The notes beneath the pieces were generated by a model. The model was given only the letters and a program-made list of their open reading frames with translations, was not told the DNA's origin and ran no database searches. A stretch of 64,000 nt of DNA, taken from positions 1,278,001 to 1,342,000 of the forward strand of contig JARFIY010000379.1 in NCBI GenBank assembly GCA_036346155.1, written 5' to 3'. Shown piece by piece: positions 12,547 through 23,799 of the stretch; the stretch's first letter is position 1, and each line of letters begins with the position of its first letter. Source of the DNA: Sinelater perroti. Lineage: Eukaryota > Arthropoda > Insecta > Coleoptera > Elateridae. The translations under genes and the position numbers were made by a program.

Positions 12547-13370
12547 GCCATGCGCTGCTCTTGTCCCAGAACTTGTTATTTTAAAAAAGGACGAGGCGCG
12601 AGTCCAACACTCGAAAGCTGATTAAAATAAACAGTACAAGACAATAATTGACTCGTACTTACAATTTTGCTACGTCACTGAAGGTAACCGTGCGGGCTCG
12701 GTCGCACAGCCTGCGTGCTCCCTCCTAGCGGCCAAGCGCTTCCCCCCGTCCTCCCGCAGTCGGCCCGATAGCTCACCGAGCGCGCTGTGATTGGTCCGTT
12801 TAATTAATTTTTAATCGGCTATAACTTGTTTATTTGACCTCGGATCAAAAAATTTCATTTTAATTTTTTGTTCGTCTCGGTTTGATCTATCCATTAATAT
12901 AAATTGCCCGAAACATTTTATGAACACCCGGTATATTTAAAAATCCTGAGTTTCAATTTTTTTTCGAGTTCTTATTTTACCAACTTTTATTTTAAATTCA
13001 TGTTTATCTCATGATAATAAATCATTTTTATTCTCATAAATTTTTTGTATCTTCAACCGTTTAGATTCGCGACCGCTTTGCGACCGATTTTGGGACCTTG
13101 CGACCAAACGGCTCGGCCGATTTTTACCAAAAGCTTCGCACTGCGTCCCCTACCTACAAGTAACTTGCATACCAAATTTCAAGTCTCTAGCCCTTACGGT
13201 TCTCGAGATATCTTGTTTACTGACAGACACACACACACACGAACCAATGACCCAAACCAACTTTTTTGGTGTCCTGGAGCTATATTTCGTCCAGAAATGT
13301 GAAAAACTGGGTAGGTCAAATTTCCGCCGATTACATTACTTTCCTTATTATAGGATAAGGAAAGTAAAAA
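12300..13370. repeat. Non-coding repeat with hairpins at both ends
   Basis: The left part has a hairpin (CACACCAGA and TCTGGTGTG, 12445-12470), then ACTTTCCTTATCC at 12482 and an AT microsatellite. The right end is a perfect 12-bp-arm palindrome (TACTTTCCTTAT and its complement, 13337-13366). The ACTTTCCTTAT motif therefore occurs near both boundaries and as an inverted pair at the right one. In between lie a GC-rich patch (12,660-12,790), a GAACACCCGGTATA phrase near 12,920 and a CACACACACAC run near 13,225. No protein is encoded. A non-autonomous DNA element, perhaps Helitron-like because of the terminal hairpin, is possible but unproven. Confidence 0.45.
12498..12544. repeat. (AT)n microsatellite
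   Basis: About 23 uninterrupted TA/AT dinucleotides. Confidence 0.97.
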
Positions 13371-14090
13371 AAGACCTTATAAAACTACAAATTCGTTGAC
13401 GTCCGAGTCTGAAATGACGCTTTCTCGTACTTTCCGCGCATTACAAGAGCGGAGCTCGTATCGAGTAGTTGGTTTCGAGTCAGATATCAAAACAGAAAAA
13501 TTTTCAAGTGGCGTATTTTACCCATCTGGACTTTGGATCTCTCCAAAACCAATTTATTATCACAGTAAATTACCTAATATTATACAAAAAAATAGTTCCG
13601 TATATTAATCTCCTCAATGGATTTTAAAATTTCGGAGAAATTGTTTTGATGGATTTTCCGGACAAAATATGAACATTGCATGGGACACATTCCCTCAACT
13701 CTTGGAAAAAGTAAAAGTTACCTATCGGAACAAACCAGATCAACTAATCTGAAGCGTTCTGCTGCTTCACGATAACCACATATACCGTTGCCGGTATAGT
13801 GTGAAGTTGAAGCAACTATTTTGGACATCCATCGTACTTAACCGTTCTAGCCTCATGCGACCATTAATTATACATTGATTCGACAAAGTATAAAAACAAA
13901 ATTCTTGTTTATATTTAATCCTGGTACAGAATAATCTGTTTTAGTAATAGTGATCCAGTCCGCGCTAGCTTGTGCCTTCCCCTATACAACTCACAAAACC
14001 ACCGGTCAGCATAGTATTTTAAGATCAATACCTCTTTAACCATGAAAGACAATTCTTGTAATGGTTCTCAGCCCTCAGTAGTCGAAAAAT
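13371..14090. other. Nothing recognised
   Basis: A 70-codon ORF at 13396 has no known domain. Otherwise ordinary AT-rich DNA, possibly including the 5' part of the LINE that follows. Confidence 0.4.
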
Positions 14091-14099
14091 CTTTAACCA

Positions 14100-15835
14100 A
14101 GACAGCGTTAAAAACGATAGAATGACTGAGGGTGCAAAGAGGGCAAGAGCAGGCTACCAAAAAATAATGAACATTACGACATAAAATACTACCTTATCTT
14201 AAAATAGACTAGAAATCTTAACTGTAGAGGTAGAGCGAATTAAGTAAGACGTCATCCGATTGAGTGAAACGAATGGGATCAGTGAAAATTGTTGGCAGCG
14301 AGTCACATACCACATAAGAACGACAAAGCAGATTCAAACCATGGAGGTGTAGGTGTGTCCTAATACATAAAAGATTGAAGGAGAATGTAATGCTAATAAA
14401 GATTGTATCAAATAGTCATATATGTTATTGTAAAAATTAATAAACTAAACTACAAAAGCAGTACAAGTCTACCAATAAGATCTTATGACGATGAAGAAAT
14501 AGAGAACCTACCACAGAACATGACCAAACACACTGGTAATAGAAAATTTTAACAGCAAGATAAGTAAACAAATGGACTTAAACAAACAATCCATTGGCAT
14601 ATACGGATTAGGCAAAAGAAACCTCGGTTGACGACAAAATCAAGAACCAAATCGACTACATATTTAGTACGGAAAAATTCATTATCAGTAACGTTTATGC
14701 TGTTAGTAATGGCAGCAGCAAAAAATTAGAACGAAACCAGAAACCAACAAATCAAAACGAATTAAAATCGATTCAAAAAATATTAGAAGCACACAGGTGA
14801 GTTTTATATATAAAAAACATCCTAAATAGAAGAGTCTAAGACGTAGATATTGAAGAAAATATAAATGTTATAGATAACATTTCTAGAATACTTATTGGGG
14901 ATACTGAACAACACAAAACGACAAAGTATACAAAACCTGTGAAGTTAAATCAAGAAACCAAACAACTACTGGAGAAAATCACTAATAGTGGAAAGTGAAG
15001 CACAGCAGAATATGCCTAAATAAACAAAACAAGGAAAAAGGAGAAACGAGGGAGAAAATATAAAACAAATCAACATAGGATGTATTAGGACGTTATAAAA
15101 GACCAAAAATATTTCGACAAAAGACAGCACTAAAAAAAGAAATCTTTAAGTTGAAAAATCAAGAAGCAATGACAACAAATAATCAAGTAGAAATATTAAA
15201 AATTGAAAAGTATAATTTTATACAAAACTTTATCGAATTGAACTTCCAGGTGACCAAAAAATAAAGAAACCATAGGAAGAAAAATAGTCACCATAAATTT
15301 TATCAATAGTTCATGATGTCGCAAAAACTAATCACGTTTTTAAGAACAGTGAATGGAATAACGGCAAAATTAATACCAACACCAAGACTACCCTACTTAA
15401 GGTTCGCCGATTATGTTGTGACTTTTACAAAATCAGAAGCGGAGTTGGTAAGTCTAATAAAATCAACGAAGAGAATACATTTAAAATTAAATTATGAAAA
15501 GATCAAATATATGACAAAACGAAATAGATATAAACTAATTACTATGGAAAACAAACAAATTGAACAATTAAAGTGAGAAAAGAAAATCAGAAATTAAAGA
15601 AAGTGGGGTGCATATGGAAAGTTAAGAGACCTATATTATGGAACCAGATATCCGTCTTCCCCTAAAAGTTCAGTTGTACCATCAGTGTACACTTCAAGTA
15701 ACATACGAGTATTCACCAAATTCATTCTAAGCGAACTTCAAATAAATTGGAGGATCATAGAAAGAATAGAAATGTGCGTATCCTTTATCATGCCAAATCT
15801 TCCCCAGAACTTCATTTTCACTTAAGGAAAACAAA
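14100..15835 (+). pseudogene. LINE family A copy 1: endonuclease-reverse transcriptase remnant
   Basis: A decayed EN-RT polyprotein. The apurinic-type endonuclease is readable in mixed frames: LTVEVERIK and IRLSETNGIS (active-site Glu strand) near 14,220-14,290, GGVGVS near 14,345, DDEEIENLPQNMTK near 14,490, SKQMDLNKQSIGIYGLGKRN near 14,565, and KIKNQIDYIFSTEKFIISNV near 14,640. A connector with KEIFKLKNQEA follows. After a large deletion of the palm, RT motif C survives as LRFADYVVTFTKSEAELVSL near 15,393 (RFADD-type, second D changed to Y), then KLNYEKIKYMTKR and a thumb remnant to 15,740. Non-functional. Related copies lie at 29.65, 45.6, 55.6 and 62.1 kb. The clade is RTE- or CR1-like; I cannot decide which. 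Confidence 0.83.
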
Positions 15836-16860
15836 AAAATTGGAGCCAAGTGGCGTCAGAACAGAAAGTGAGGAACAATAAACAGGTAAAATGGTGCATT
15901 CCTAATTATTTCGACAATATTTGATAGAAAGTTTCGTATGACTTATTTAAAGCTTCACATATATAGAGCGATTCATGAGGAAATTTGATTATCAAGCATC
16001 GCACTCCTACAGCCTCATAAATGTAGCTTTGAGATTATTTGATAAAGAGGGGCGGACACATGAAAAACTCATGTCCACAATCGAGCGCGCGCAAACCGTT
16101 TGATGGTACAAACTAAATACGCACGGAAACAAGTTTGGAACGTGGAACTCCGGTTCCACAGATGTCCGGGACTTCTTACATAAACAAAAATTTGCGGCTA
16201 ATTCCGGTTAAACCGGTCTGGAGGTTTTCCGATTAGACTGATTTTTGGCGTCTGGACTTGACTTATGGTCCTTAGTTGAATAGTGACCACGTTTTATTTC
16301 TCTATCACAGATCAAAAATTATAAGGCTCAACAGATGTCAGGAATGACAGAAATAGAAACTTGTCTCCAGCTTGGAAGCTGCCTTGATCAAAAGTTGAAA
16401 AATACGAGGGCGGACAGACAGACGACATTATTCTCTACATAAGGCTTCTCATTTTAATGTATAGAAGCCTAAAAACACTTCTGGAGTGCAAAATTGGGCA
16501 GCATTTTTTGCCCTCATACGTAATGTCTTCACAGAGATAGCACATAAATTGTTCTATATGATTTCACATAAAAGAAAACGAGAAGAACGAGAAAGCCACA
16601 ATACCGGTCCTTGTCAACCAATCTATTCACATAAAGGTGCGGATGTAGGGAAGATGCCAACCAGGAAACTTCCGCACTCTGATAGTATTACCCTGAACTT
16701 CTTCATAAAATAGTACCATCGTCCTCACTCAATAGAATTGCAAGCAAAACTACGTAAATAACGTAATGATGTCCACAGCTTCGTTTAATTATTGTTACTA
16801 AAACACAATTCGCAATATAGGACCGAATCACAGTTACAATATGAACCAAATAAATCATAA
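15836..16860. other. No gene; small hairpin and CAGA motif
   Basis: A short inverted repeat AGGCTTCT/AGAAGCCT lies at 16442-16470, just after GGACAGACAGACGAC at about 16,415. This may be the end of a dispersed repeat covering roughly 16,140-16,470. The 75-codon ORF at 16,486 is not recognisable. Confidence 0.4.
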
Positions 16861-16865
16861 AAAGG

Positions 16866-16898
16866 AGCAGTTCAGTGGGGGTTCTCCACTGAACTGCT
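16866..16898. other. Perfect 13-bp hairpin
   Basis: AGCAGTTCAGTGG at 16866-16878 and its exact complement at 16886-16898 enclose a 7-base loop. The flanks AAAGG and TTTTCCTT extend the stem with a small bulge. It sits at the left edge of a GC-richer block. Its role is unknown; it is short for a typical miRNA precursor. Confidence 0.8.
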
Positions 16899-16924
16899 TT
16901 TCCTTATTTTTACGCGCTCCTTTC

Positions 16925-17360
16925 CGCACATTCGCCAAATTAAGTGCGGCGTTTAATAGACCGCTCCTTTTATTTCCTTAGGCGCTCGGTTGCGGAACAA
17001 TCAATTCCCTTGCAGGCAAACACAGTTAGCAGACAGACAAATTACTTGCCTGTCGAGAGTGCCGTATCGATCTGAAGAGCCCACGGAGCCGCTGTCGAAC
17101 AGCGCTCTCGCGTAGGATTACTTCATTGCCGGTTTTAACTTATTGGCGCCGCGCGTCCAGGTCCACGCGCTGTTTACAGCGGTGATTAAGAAACCAAAAA
17201 GGCAAAAACAGATAATGGCACTAATTAGTATTGCGTAACGCGCCGCAATGAAGTCTGCCAGAAATCGGACTTAATTGACACGGCCATACAGGCAAGCATT
17301 AGATATATGGTAATTAGTCAATTAGCTGGCTGTGCAACATCATGTCAAATGAATTACTGA
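16925..17360. promoter_or_regulatory. Candidate conserved non-coding or regulatory block
   Basis: The block changes sharply from its flanks: higher GC, many CpGs, no decayed ORFs and no transposon similarity. Homeodomain-type cores are frequent (ATTAA, CAATTAG, TAATTAG at about 17,311 and 17,320), beside phrases such as ATTGACACGGCCATACAGGC. Nothing here is coding. The inference of an enhancer or other constrained element rests only on composition and motif density. Confidence 0.35.
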
Positions 17361-17639
17361 AAACGGCAAGTCAGGATCGATTTCGCAGATTCATCTTGCG
17401 GTTGGCAAAAAAATAGAATCGGATTATACAGAGTGGACCAAACTAGAAAAATTCAAATGGTCACCCTTCTGTTTTTCAGACATAAGAGTTCATAAAATGA
17501 CTAGTTCCCAAAAATAAATTTATCAAACTACCGCAATACAATATGTACTAAAGCATACTATGACGGATTGATCATTTGGTTATCTATTAATATGAATCTT
17601 ATAAAATATATTATTTTTTGACATAGTCCTTTGAGTTCA
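17361..17639. other. Short AT-rich spacer
   Basis: No feature seen. Confidence 0.4.
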
Positions 17640-18115
17640 CTACGCTTGGTCCAACATTTTTTTTAAGTTTAGGTCTCTTCCACGATCCTCAAAATATTCG
17701 TTTACACGCTGTATCATCTTTTCTTTTTAACCACTCTGTCTAGCCAGTTTTAAATTGTGCGATAGATGGTAGAATTTTTCCGCAATTACCGCCAACGGTT
17801 GGTTCAAATTGCTTCATCATTTCCCGTATATAGGGGTGAATCCAACTTTTGTCCACGGTCACAAAATGCAAAAACACTTGCAAACATTCGGCCGATGTTC
17901 TATACGAATTCGCTTTTGCTATGGAGTGAGCAGGCGCGATACCAATCTTTCGTAGTTATCTCATGTGTAATTCATTATGCAAAATTAAGTGAACTCGCTT
18001 AATTGAGATTCCCACCACCTTCACTAATTCGTGAATTTTCACTTGTCTGTCGATCAAAACGTTATCATGAACTTACATTAGTCGATTATTTCCAGGGCGT
18101 GGTACGCTTTCCAAT
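17640..18115 (-). pseudogene. mariner transposase remnant, internally deleted (MLE 3)
   Basis: The minus strand reads NVLIDRQVKIHELVKVVGIS, then IKRVHLILHNELHMR (second HTH of the mariner paired-like domain), IAPAHSIAKANSYRTSAECL, and HFVTVDKSWIHPYIREMMKQ (first catalytic block, normally VTVDETWIHHY; the Glu is Lys here). The next recognisable part is the extreme C-terminus, KFYHLSHNLKLARQSG and MIQRVNEYFEDRG, which correspond to the final helix and GDYVE-type end. The region with the second and third catalytic aspartates is absent, with stop codons besides. The N- and C-terminal coding ends are retained, as in several other mariners of this window. Confidence 0.8.
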
Positions 18116-18229
18116 ATAGGAGATGTATTTCAATTACATAATTTAATTAACACAAACGTGTCCTCATAATTCTGATACTTTATTAGTTTATGATATATTG
18201 TGAGGTAAGTATGTTTGTTGCACATTTAG

Positions 18230-18690
18230 TAGGATTGAGAATAATGCACAATTTGCTGAATCATGCACTTAGTGCATCGGTTGCTAATTGCAGTTGATTG
18301 ATTGAGGTGTGAAGGTCTTCATGCTGAGTTATTATAACGATGTCATTGGCAAACAGTGCAGTCCCGTTAGTACATAGAATGATATTACGGTTGAATACGT
18401 TAAACCACGAATACTGCCTTGAGGACCTCCTGCGTGTATATTTTTTGTTGAATATATAGTGTTCTCCACAAAAAAGAACATAATATCGCTACCAGAAACG
18501 AGGGTGGAAGCTATGCAGTAGTTTGCATTTGAACTATACTTAAACCTTATCGAAGGCTTGAGTAATATGTAAAAGTGTGACTATAGTAAATTGTTTGTTT
18601 TCGAATCTCCTTCCATTATTTCTACTATTATCCGCAGTTGTTCTATGGTTGAATGGGTTTTTCTGAAACCAATTTGCTAACAGAGCCCTG
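18230..18690 (-). pseudogene. jockey-like LINE, RT segment (minus copy, 3' part)
   Basis: From about 18,690 downward: QIGFRKTHSTIEQLRIIVEI (RT fingers, FR..HST), a decayed motif A (TQAFDKV at 18540-18560), AGGPQGSIRG (motif B, normally AGVPQGSVLGP), and ALFANDIVIITQHEDLHTSI (motif C, normally FADD with the first D changed to N), then QLQLATDALSA. Frames shift between these blocks. It appears to be the continuation of the zinc-knuckle and endonuclease segments at 20.86-19.5 kb, separated from them by the plus-strand LINE fragment below. Confidence 0.8.
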
Positions 18691-19485
18691 TAGGCTCTTA
18701 CGGAAGAACCACAATTGCCATCGCTGTCCTCCGTCTCTGCCACTACCCTTCGAAAGTCGTGGACATTGTGATGCTTCCTGGTTCCTGGTGGAACAGATAG
18801 ATCCACCGGCAGTCGAAGAGCTGCTCCTGATTCCGAAGAATCAGTTCGGATCCGGTCCATCTATAAACCACGAACTCCTTCGGACGATAGAAAAGATCTC
18901 GAAAGACTTCCATAAGGAGCTCGCCATCGCTAGTCTTCTAGATGTGGCCAATGTCTTCAACAAGTGTTGACATAACGAAAATAGCTTCAGCGTCTATCCC
19001 ACTAATAATGATTCAGTTGATCACGCTCGACAGTTATCGGGGCGGTATCCCCAAAACTCGGTGCTCTGTCCCTGGCGTTATTCAACATCTAGGTTAGAGA
19101 CATTCCTCCACAATGATGGCCCAGTATGCAACGACACAGCAGTGCTGTCAACCTCGCGACAACCTTCCATAGCGATTCAACGAGTCCAGAAGGAATTGGA
19201 CTCGCTCAAAGAATAGTGCAGCACGTGGAGAATAGATTAAACACAAATAAGAGTACCGCCATTCTGTTTTCCATCAAAAAGAGTGAAAATCTTCGACCGT
19301 GAAATACTTTGGAAAGAAAAGGCACTACTTGGAAGTGACCATGGACAAAAGGCTCACCTGGAAATTTCATGTGGATCGGGCGCTGGCGATGGCGAATGCA
19401 GCCGGCTGTCCTTTCTTAACAAGCTAACGTACTAAATCATCATCCGTCCGATCATGCTGTACGACTACCTGGTATGATGTTTAAG
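18660..19485 (+). pseudogene. jockey-like LINE RT fragment on the plus strand
   Basis: ORF 18653-18970 contains NQFGSGPSINHELLRTIEKI and IASLLDVANVFNKC, equivalent to QFGFRxxHSTxHQLLRxxE and motif A (FLDVAKAFDKVWH). Further frames give an IPKLGALS-like motif B remnant near 19,040, SIAIQRVQKELDSLKE near 19,165 after a decayed ADD block, RLNTNKSTAILFSIKK near 19,230, and LEVTMDKRLTWKFHVDRAL near 19,330 (the YLGxxLDxxLTW..H thumb motif), ending near IIIRPIMLYDYL at 19,440. Multiple stops and shifts. It is close to the plus-strand jockey copies at 33-37 kb in motif wording and abuts an opposite-strand RT fragment at about 18,680. Confidence 0.8.
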
Positions 19486-19499
19486 AATGTTGGTTACTA

Positions 19500-20860
19500 C
19501 ATCATAACCGGATGTTTTTCTTAAAACTATTATGTAATTTAAAAATTCTTTTGGCATGAATCTATTAAAATCATCTGTAATTAATGTATTTCATTGTAAT
19601 TATGTACTAAACGGAAGAATGTTCTGGTGTTCTGCGATTGATGGTGTAAAAGTCTTCTGAAAGTGATTTGCAAGGAAGGTTGTAGCCAACGTTCGCTGCA
19701 ACTAAGTTTGGAATGATTTCAATTTGTTGCGTTGTACTCTTTGTTCAGCACTTTATAGTTTTGTACGTCCGGCGAGTTTTAGATAGTTGTAAATTCTATA
19801 CTTATTGGACTTTCTTCTGATTAGATGAGTTAAATTATTTAATTAGTTTTTAAAAGTGGTGCTTCTGTCCTTTGCCATTCTCCTGATTCAATTTTTTTGT
19901 TTGATCAATTTTAGGATATTTAGTAGAGGAATATTAAGGATATGCTTTGTTTGGTTGTCGTGTCAACTGCTTCAGTGATAATTTTTGTCAAGGTTTCTAC
20001 GCTTCAGTCAATATCTTGCTCACTTGCGCGTTGATGAGTTAACTGATCGAGAATCGCTTTTGGGTTGCGGTGAATATTATTAGCATCGAGACATGGTCGT
20101 AATTTAGCTCCGATATTACTTTTTCTTGAATAGGTAAGTCAAAGTTTTGACTGATTAGGAAAATCAGAATGAATATAAAGACTTGCAGCTGATGTATTAC
20201 CCCTATTTTGGGATTAGTTGCACGACATATTCAGTACGTGTTTTTGCAATTTAAGTCTCCTAATATTAATGTTGACATGAAAGGGTTACACCTCTCTAAA
20301 TATTTTATTAGCCGATTTGTAGGGAATTGTAATTTCTATTTGGTTGTAGTCAATAGAGTTGATAATGACTGCAACCATAGTTACACCTGCTATATACACA
20401 TATCTGATAAGGAATCTCATAAATATTTTTGATTTTTGGGGCTTAATCCCATTGGCATTCCAATCAAGAAATTGTAAAGGCTTTTGGGTAAGTTATCCAT
20501 TGATAGATAGACTTTGAAGAATGTTTTTATTTGAGGGAAGAATAGGGTAATTGAGTGTCAGTGTTAGATAATTGGTTGTGTCGTCATTGGTTTGCACATA
20601 GAGTTGGCTGTATGGAGAACTGTTAAATATTTTTAACAGGTGATGGGTTATTCTGAGTGGTGCAGGCATCTTCTGTAACTTGCTAGGTAAGTCTCACCCC
20701 AATTTAGACATTACGGGGGGGGGGGGGGCTTCTTTTGATTCATCTTTCATCGAGGTTTTGCCACGCAATAATTTTTTGTGTCCGAATCTTCAACATTTGT
20801 GACACTGATGAGTTTGCTGCCTTTTTCCATAACTCCATAGTAACTAATGAATGAAAGTAT
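19500..20860 (-). pseudogene. jockey-like LINE, gag zinc knuckles and endonuclease (minus copy, 5' part)
   Basis: At 20,850-20,670 the minus strand has HQCHKC.RFGHK then, one frame over, KNYCVAKPR, and later LNWGETYLASYRRCLHH. Together these are the decayed CCHC knuckles of a jockey ORF1. ORF2 follows: LDWNANGIKPQKS near 20,485 (normally QWNANG, endonuclease start), TLILGDLNCKNTY near 20,280 (GDLNAKH motif), SELNYDHVSMLIIF near 20,065 (SSDHLPV motif), and a basic linker LTHLIRRKSNKYRIYN near 19,830. Together with 18.69-18.23 kb this makes one minus-strand element of at least 2.6 kb. A 14-base G run interrupts ORF1. Confidence 0.8.
20715..20728 (+). repeat. G14 homopolymer
   Basis: Fourteen consecutive G within the decayed zinc-knuckle region. 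Its length may be an assembly or sequencing uncertainty. Confidence 0.9.
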
Positions 20861-20869
20861 TATTCTCAA

Positions 20870-22400
20870 AATAAACCAAGAATTCTAAAATTGTTTTTGC
20901 CAGTAGGTTTCTCGCTCCTCCAATACGCAAATTTTCAACAGTTGTACAACGAAACGCACTTTTTAGGACAGAAAAAAATGTGTACAATTAATGATACCAA
21001 TCGAAATATGCCTGATCGTTTGATGAAAGAATAGACTTCGGAAAAATAAAAGTCTCGCTTTGATTCGCAAGGAAGAAAAGCAGTCAAAAGTTGTTTTTCG
21101 TGGTATATTTGAAGTTTGTTAGTTTATTGGCAAATAATTTGTTAAATTTGAAACAATCAAGGCCATATCAGATGTAAAAAAAAACACATGCCGAGCCACC
21201 ATCGAATGTATTCTCAACCTCACCATCGTTGCGGTAGCTCTCTAATTCCTTTGGTGGGAAAAGAATTGAGTAATTAAATAGCTCTTTGACCTGTTTTATA
21301 TTTTTTCCTTGACGAATGTTCGAAGAGCTCAAACAAATGAGAATAAAGAAACGTTAACTGCACCATTACGTCATGTCGTCTCAACATAGCGTTCTCAGTG
21401 ACGATTTACTCAATATGTTCAATATTCACTAAACAAATATGTTCGTGTAACTTATTTGTAAACATTTCTTCTTGGTAATTACAGCTGTAGATACATACTT
21501 GTTGTCATGGCCAAAACTGTTGAACGTGTACTGAACATGAGACATTCGAGAAGAATTACGTTAACATCATTAAGAGGAGCATAAAATTTAGTCTGAAGCC
21601 AACATAAAATCCAGACACATTCCGAATTCTTCCGTGAATCAATGATGACTCAATTAACATCCAATTTCAACAACGAGGCCCACTTTCAATTCTCTGAATA
21701 CGAAAAATTAACAAAACTTCAGTTTTTGGCGACCAAGAACCCATACCAGACACTTGTTTATTCTTTTCATCCTTAATGCGCCACATTCCTCTTCTTTACT
21801 AAATCTATCAATAGTTTCAGTTATCGCACGAAGGCGATGTAGAAATTTTATCCAATAGCAAAAGCCTTTGCAAACTCCCAGTTCCAAGAAGATGGCGCAT
21901 CAGCTTATTGAACAATGAGCACGGGTCGCACTGCAGAGATAGTTCAGTTACGAATCATGAATTGGAACACCAAAAAAAGTTTAATCAATATTCCACCTAG
22001 AAGTCCCCTTTTAAATACCTGCAGTAACTTCTCTCCTTAAGATCTTATGACAATGAGATCAAGATCGTCAAAAAAAACTCTAACGGCTTCAAAAATTAAT
22101 GGAATAACTCATATTTTCCCTCTACATTAGTTTTGCCTCTCCCTGTATGTTCACCAATCTTGAAGGACCTAGGGTTAGAAATTTTCTTCAAAACCACAAC
22201 CCCAACAGTGAATTTTGTAAGAGTAAAACAAATTTGCAATAAAAAAATCCCGATTCATTTTTCTGGCACCCCCAATATTAATCAGGTAAGCAATTGCTAC
22301 CCAACTAATACACATAAATGAATTGCTGGCAAACAGCTACATAATTTGCCATTTAACCTGACTGCAATCCTCATACAACATTCCGACTGTACTAATTTGC
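20870..22400. other. AT-rich stretch, nothing recognised
   Basis: Only short, domain-free ORFs. The start may still belong to ORF1 of the LINE at 20.86 kb. Confidence 0.4.
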
Positions 22401-23075
22401 TGCATTACGAACGGCTTAAGTGCTCACACCTCCCTCTGATCGGCTTATCTTTATTGTGTGATAACGAACCGAATAACAGGGTGCCCAATACGCAATCACA
22501 ATTAAGCTAATTGCGGTTTTAATAGAATCGCTACTAATTGCACGGCTTGTATGTGAAGCTGTGTTATAACCTCACTTTTTCCATTCCTGCTTAGGAGAGC
22601 ACCCGACTAAGTTAGAGAAGCCAAAAACGTTTATAGAAGATCGTATAAAAGTTCCTATACCTCACATAACATGATACACATCAGCATAATGATGCAACCC
22701 TTCATGAAGAATGTAAAGTTTGAGTGGTATAATTCAAACCGAGAAGCAAATCAACAGAAATGCCCAACAGAACCCAAAACAAATCCAGCTCTAACTAGTT
22801 ATAAGCAAGATTCTGTTCATGTTGACACTTATAGAAGCTACAGTGATAGCCTCATCGAGGTATTATTCGATTTGCATCCACTTGGTGCCTCACAGAGCAA
22901 TCGGGGCCATTCCTCTACAGGCACCTCCACGCCACAAACACATTGGGCACCCTATTATCACGGGCTAAAAATAAAAGGCATTAAATCAATACAAATATAC
23001 GAGAGGCCTAACGATCTTGCGGACTTAGCAGTGCGAGCGAGGTTGAGAAACTCTCGCCGCTGATAAGAGCGAATT
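22400..23075. promoter_or_regulatory. Candidate conserved non-coding block
   Basis: The segment lacks transposon similarity and is less AT-rich than its neighbours. It holds AATTAAGCTAATTGCGG and CTACTAATTGCACGG near 22,500-22,545 (homeodomain-type cores) and GGGCTAAAAATAAAAGGC near 22,963, which fits the MEF2-site consensus. A 130-codon ORF (22671-23063) overlaps it, but its sequence shows no domain, so I do not call it a gene. Regulatory function is inferred from composition and motifs only. Confidence 0.3.
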
Positions 23076-23079
23076 AAGT

Positions 23080-23760
23080 AATATAAAATATGCGCGGGGC
23101 TGGCGGCATGCTCCGAAAGGCACTTTATTGTTCTCTGAAAACAACTTCCCTGGCACGCGTCCAGCCGCGCGCAAATAAAGCGCTAGATGTGAGAAATAGA
23201 TTTCCATGCAGGGGGCCCTTATCGCGAGTCATCGCCAGCTGCCCGCTTATCGGCGGCAATGGCGGGCCGGAGTGTGATAGGTCAAGACGACGGCGGGGCT
23301 ATCGCCGCGACCGCGGCGGGGCCCCAGCCCGGCTTCGGCCGCGCCAATCAATCAGCCCCCGATGACACAATGATCGGCTGGCCGCAATTACCCGATGACC
23401 TTGATATTTCGGAACTGTGTTTAGGCGCGCGGCAGCGCTTCCTGGCCGCGGCGGACGCCCCGAGCAGCGGAGGGCGGGAGCGCCCGGGGCGCAGCGCGGC
23501 GGCCAGCGGGTTGCGAAACGTCAAACCCACGGCAGCAGCCGTAGTACTTACGGGAGGTAGCGTCACAGTCGCCGCCCTGGTGGTTCAAAGCACTGCTGCG
23601 AGCATCGCTGATAAGATAACCGGCTGCGGGGCTCACGAAGTGTGCACTCGCGGGGCTTTTTTTAGATTAGAAAACCTCGAGCACGAACGACCGTCCTTGT
23701 GACAATCAAGATGGCGAGACTGACGTTGCGATTACAGCTCGGGGAGGGCGCAACTACTGC
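23080..23760. promoter_or_regulatory. CpG island, possible promoter or enhancer
   Basis: This is the strongest CpG island of the window. It has dense GCGCGG/CGGCGG runs, a GCCAATCAATCAG CCAAT-type phrase near 23,343 and GATGACCTTGATATTTC near 23,394. Overlapping ORFs on both strands (147 codons at 23259-23702, 91, 72 and 71 codons) are the side effect of high GC: they are Ala/Arg/Gly rich with no domain. No splice-bounded exon is convincing. It forms an abrupt compositional step between transposon-rich AT DNA on both sides. Confidence 0.45.
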
Positions 23761-23799
23761 GCCGACCGTTTGCGCGTGAGTGCGGGAAATTTGAAATGC

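Noticed and set aside
16866..16910. Hairpin followed by T-rich run, like a rho-independent terminator
   Set aside because: The context is eukaryotic nuclear DNA with no bacterial operon; the resemblance is coincidental.
18540..18860. 106-codon minus ORF with AFDKV as an RT-like gene
   Set aside because: Only its last part is the RT remnant. The N-terminal half is the antisense of the plus-strand LINE fragment, so the ORF is a chance fusion across the junction.
22671..23063. 130-codon ORF
   Set aside because: No recognisable domain or conserved-looking segment. It overlaps a block whose motifs look non-coding. A real exon cannot be excluded, but there is no support.
23259..23702. 147-codon ORF in the CpG island
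   Set aside because: Overlapping ORFs occur on both strands because stop codons are rare in GC-rich DNA; Ala/Arg/Gly-rich composition, no domain, no splice signals.
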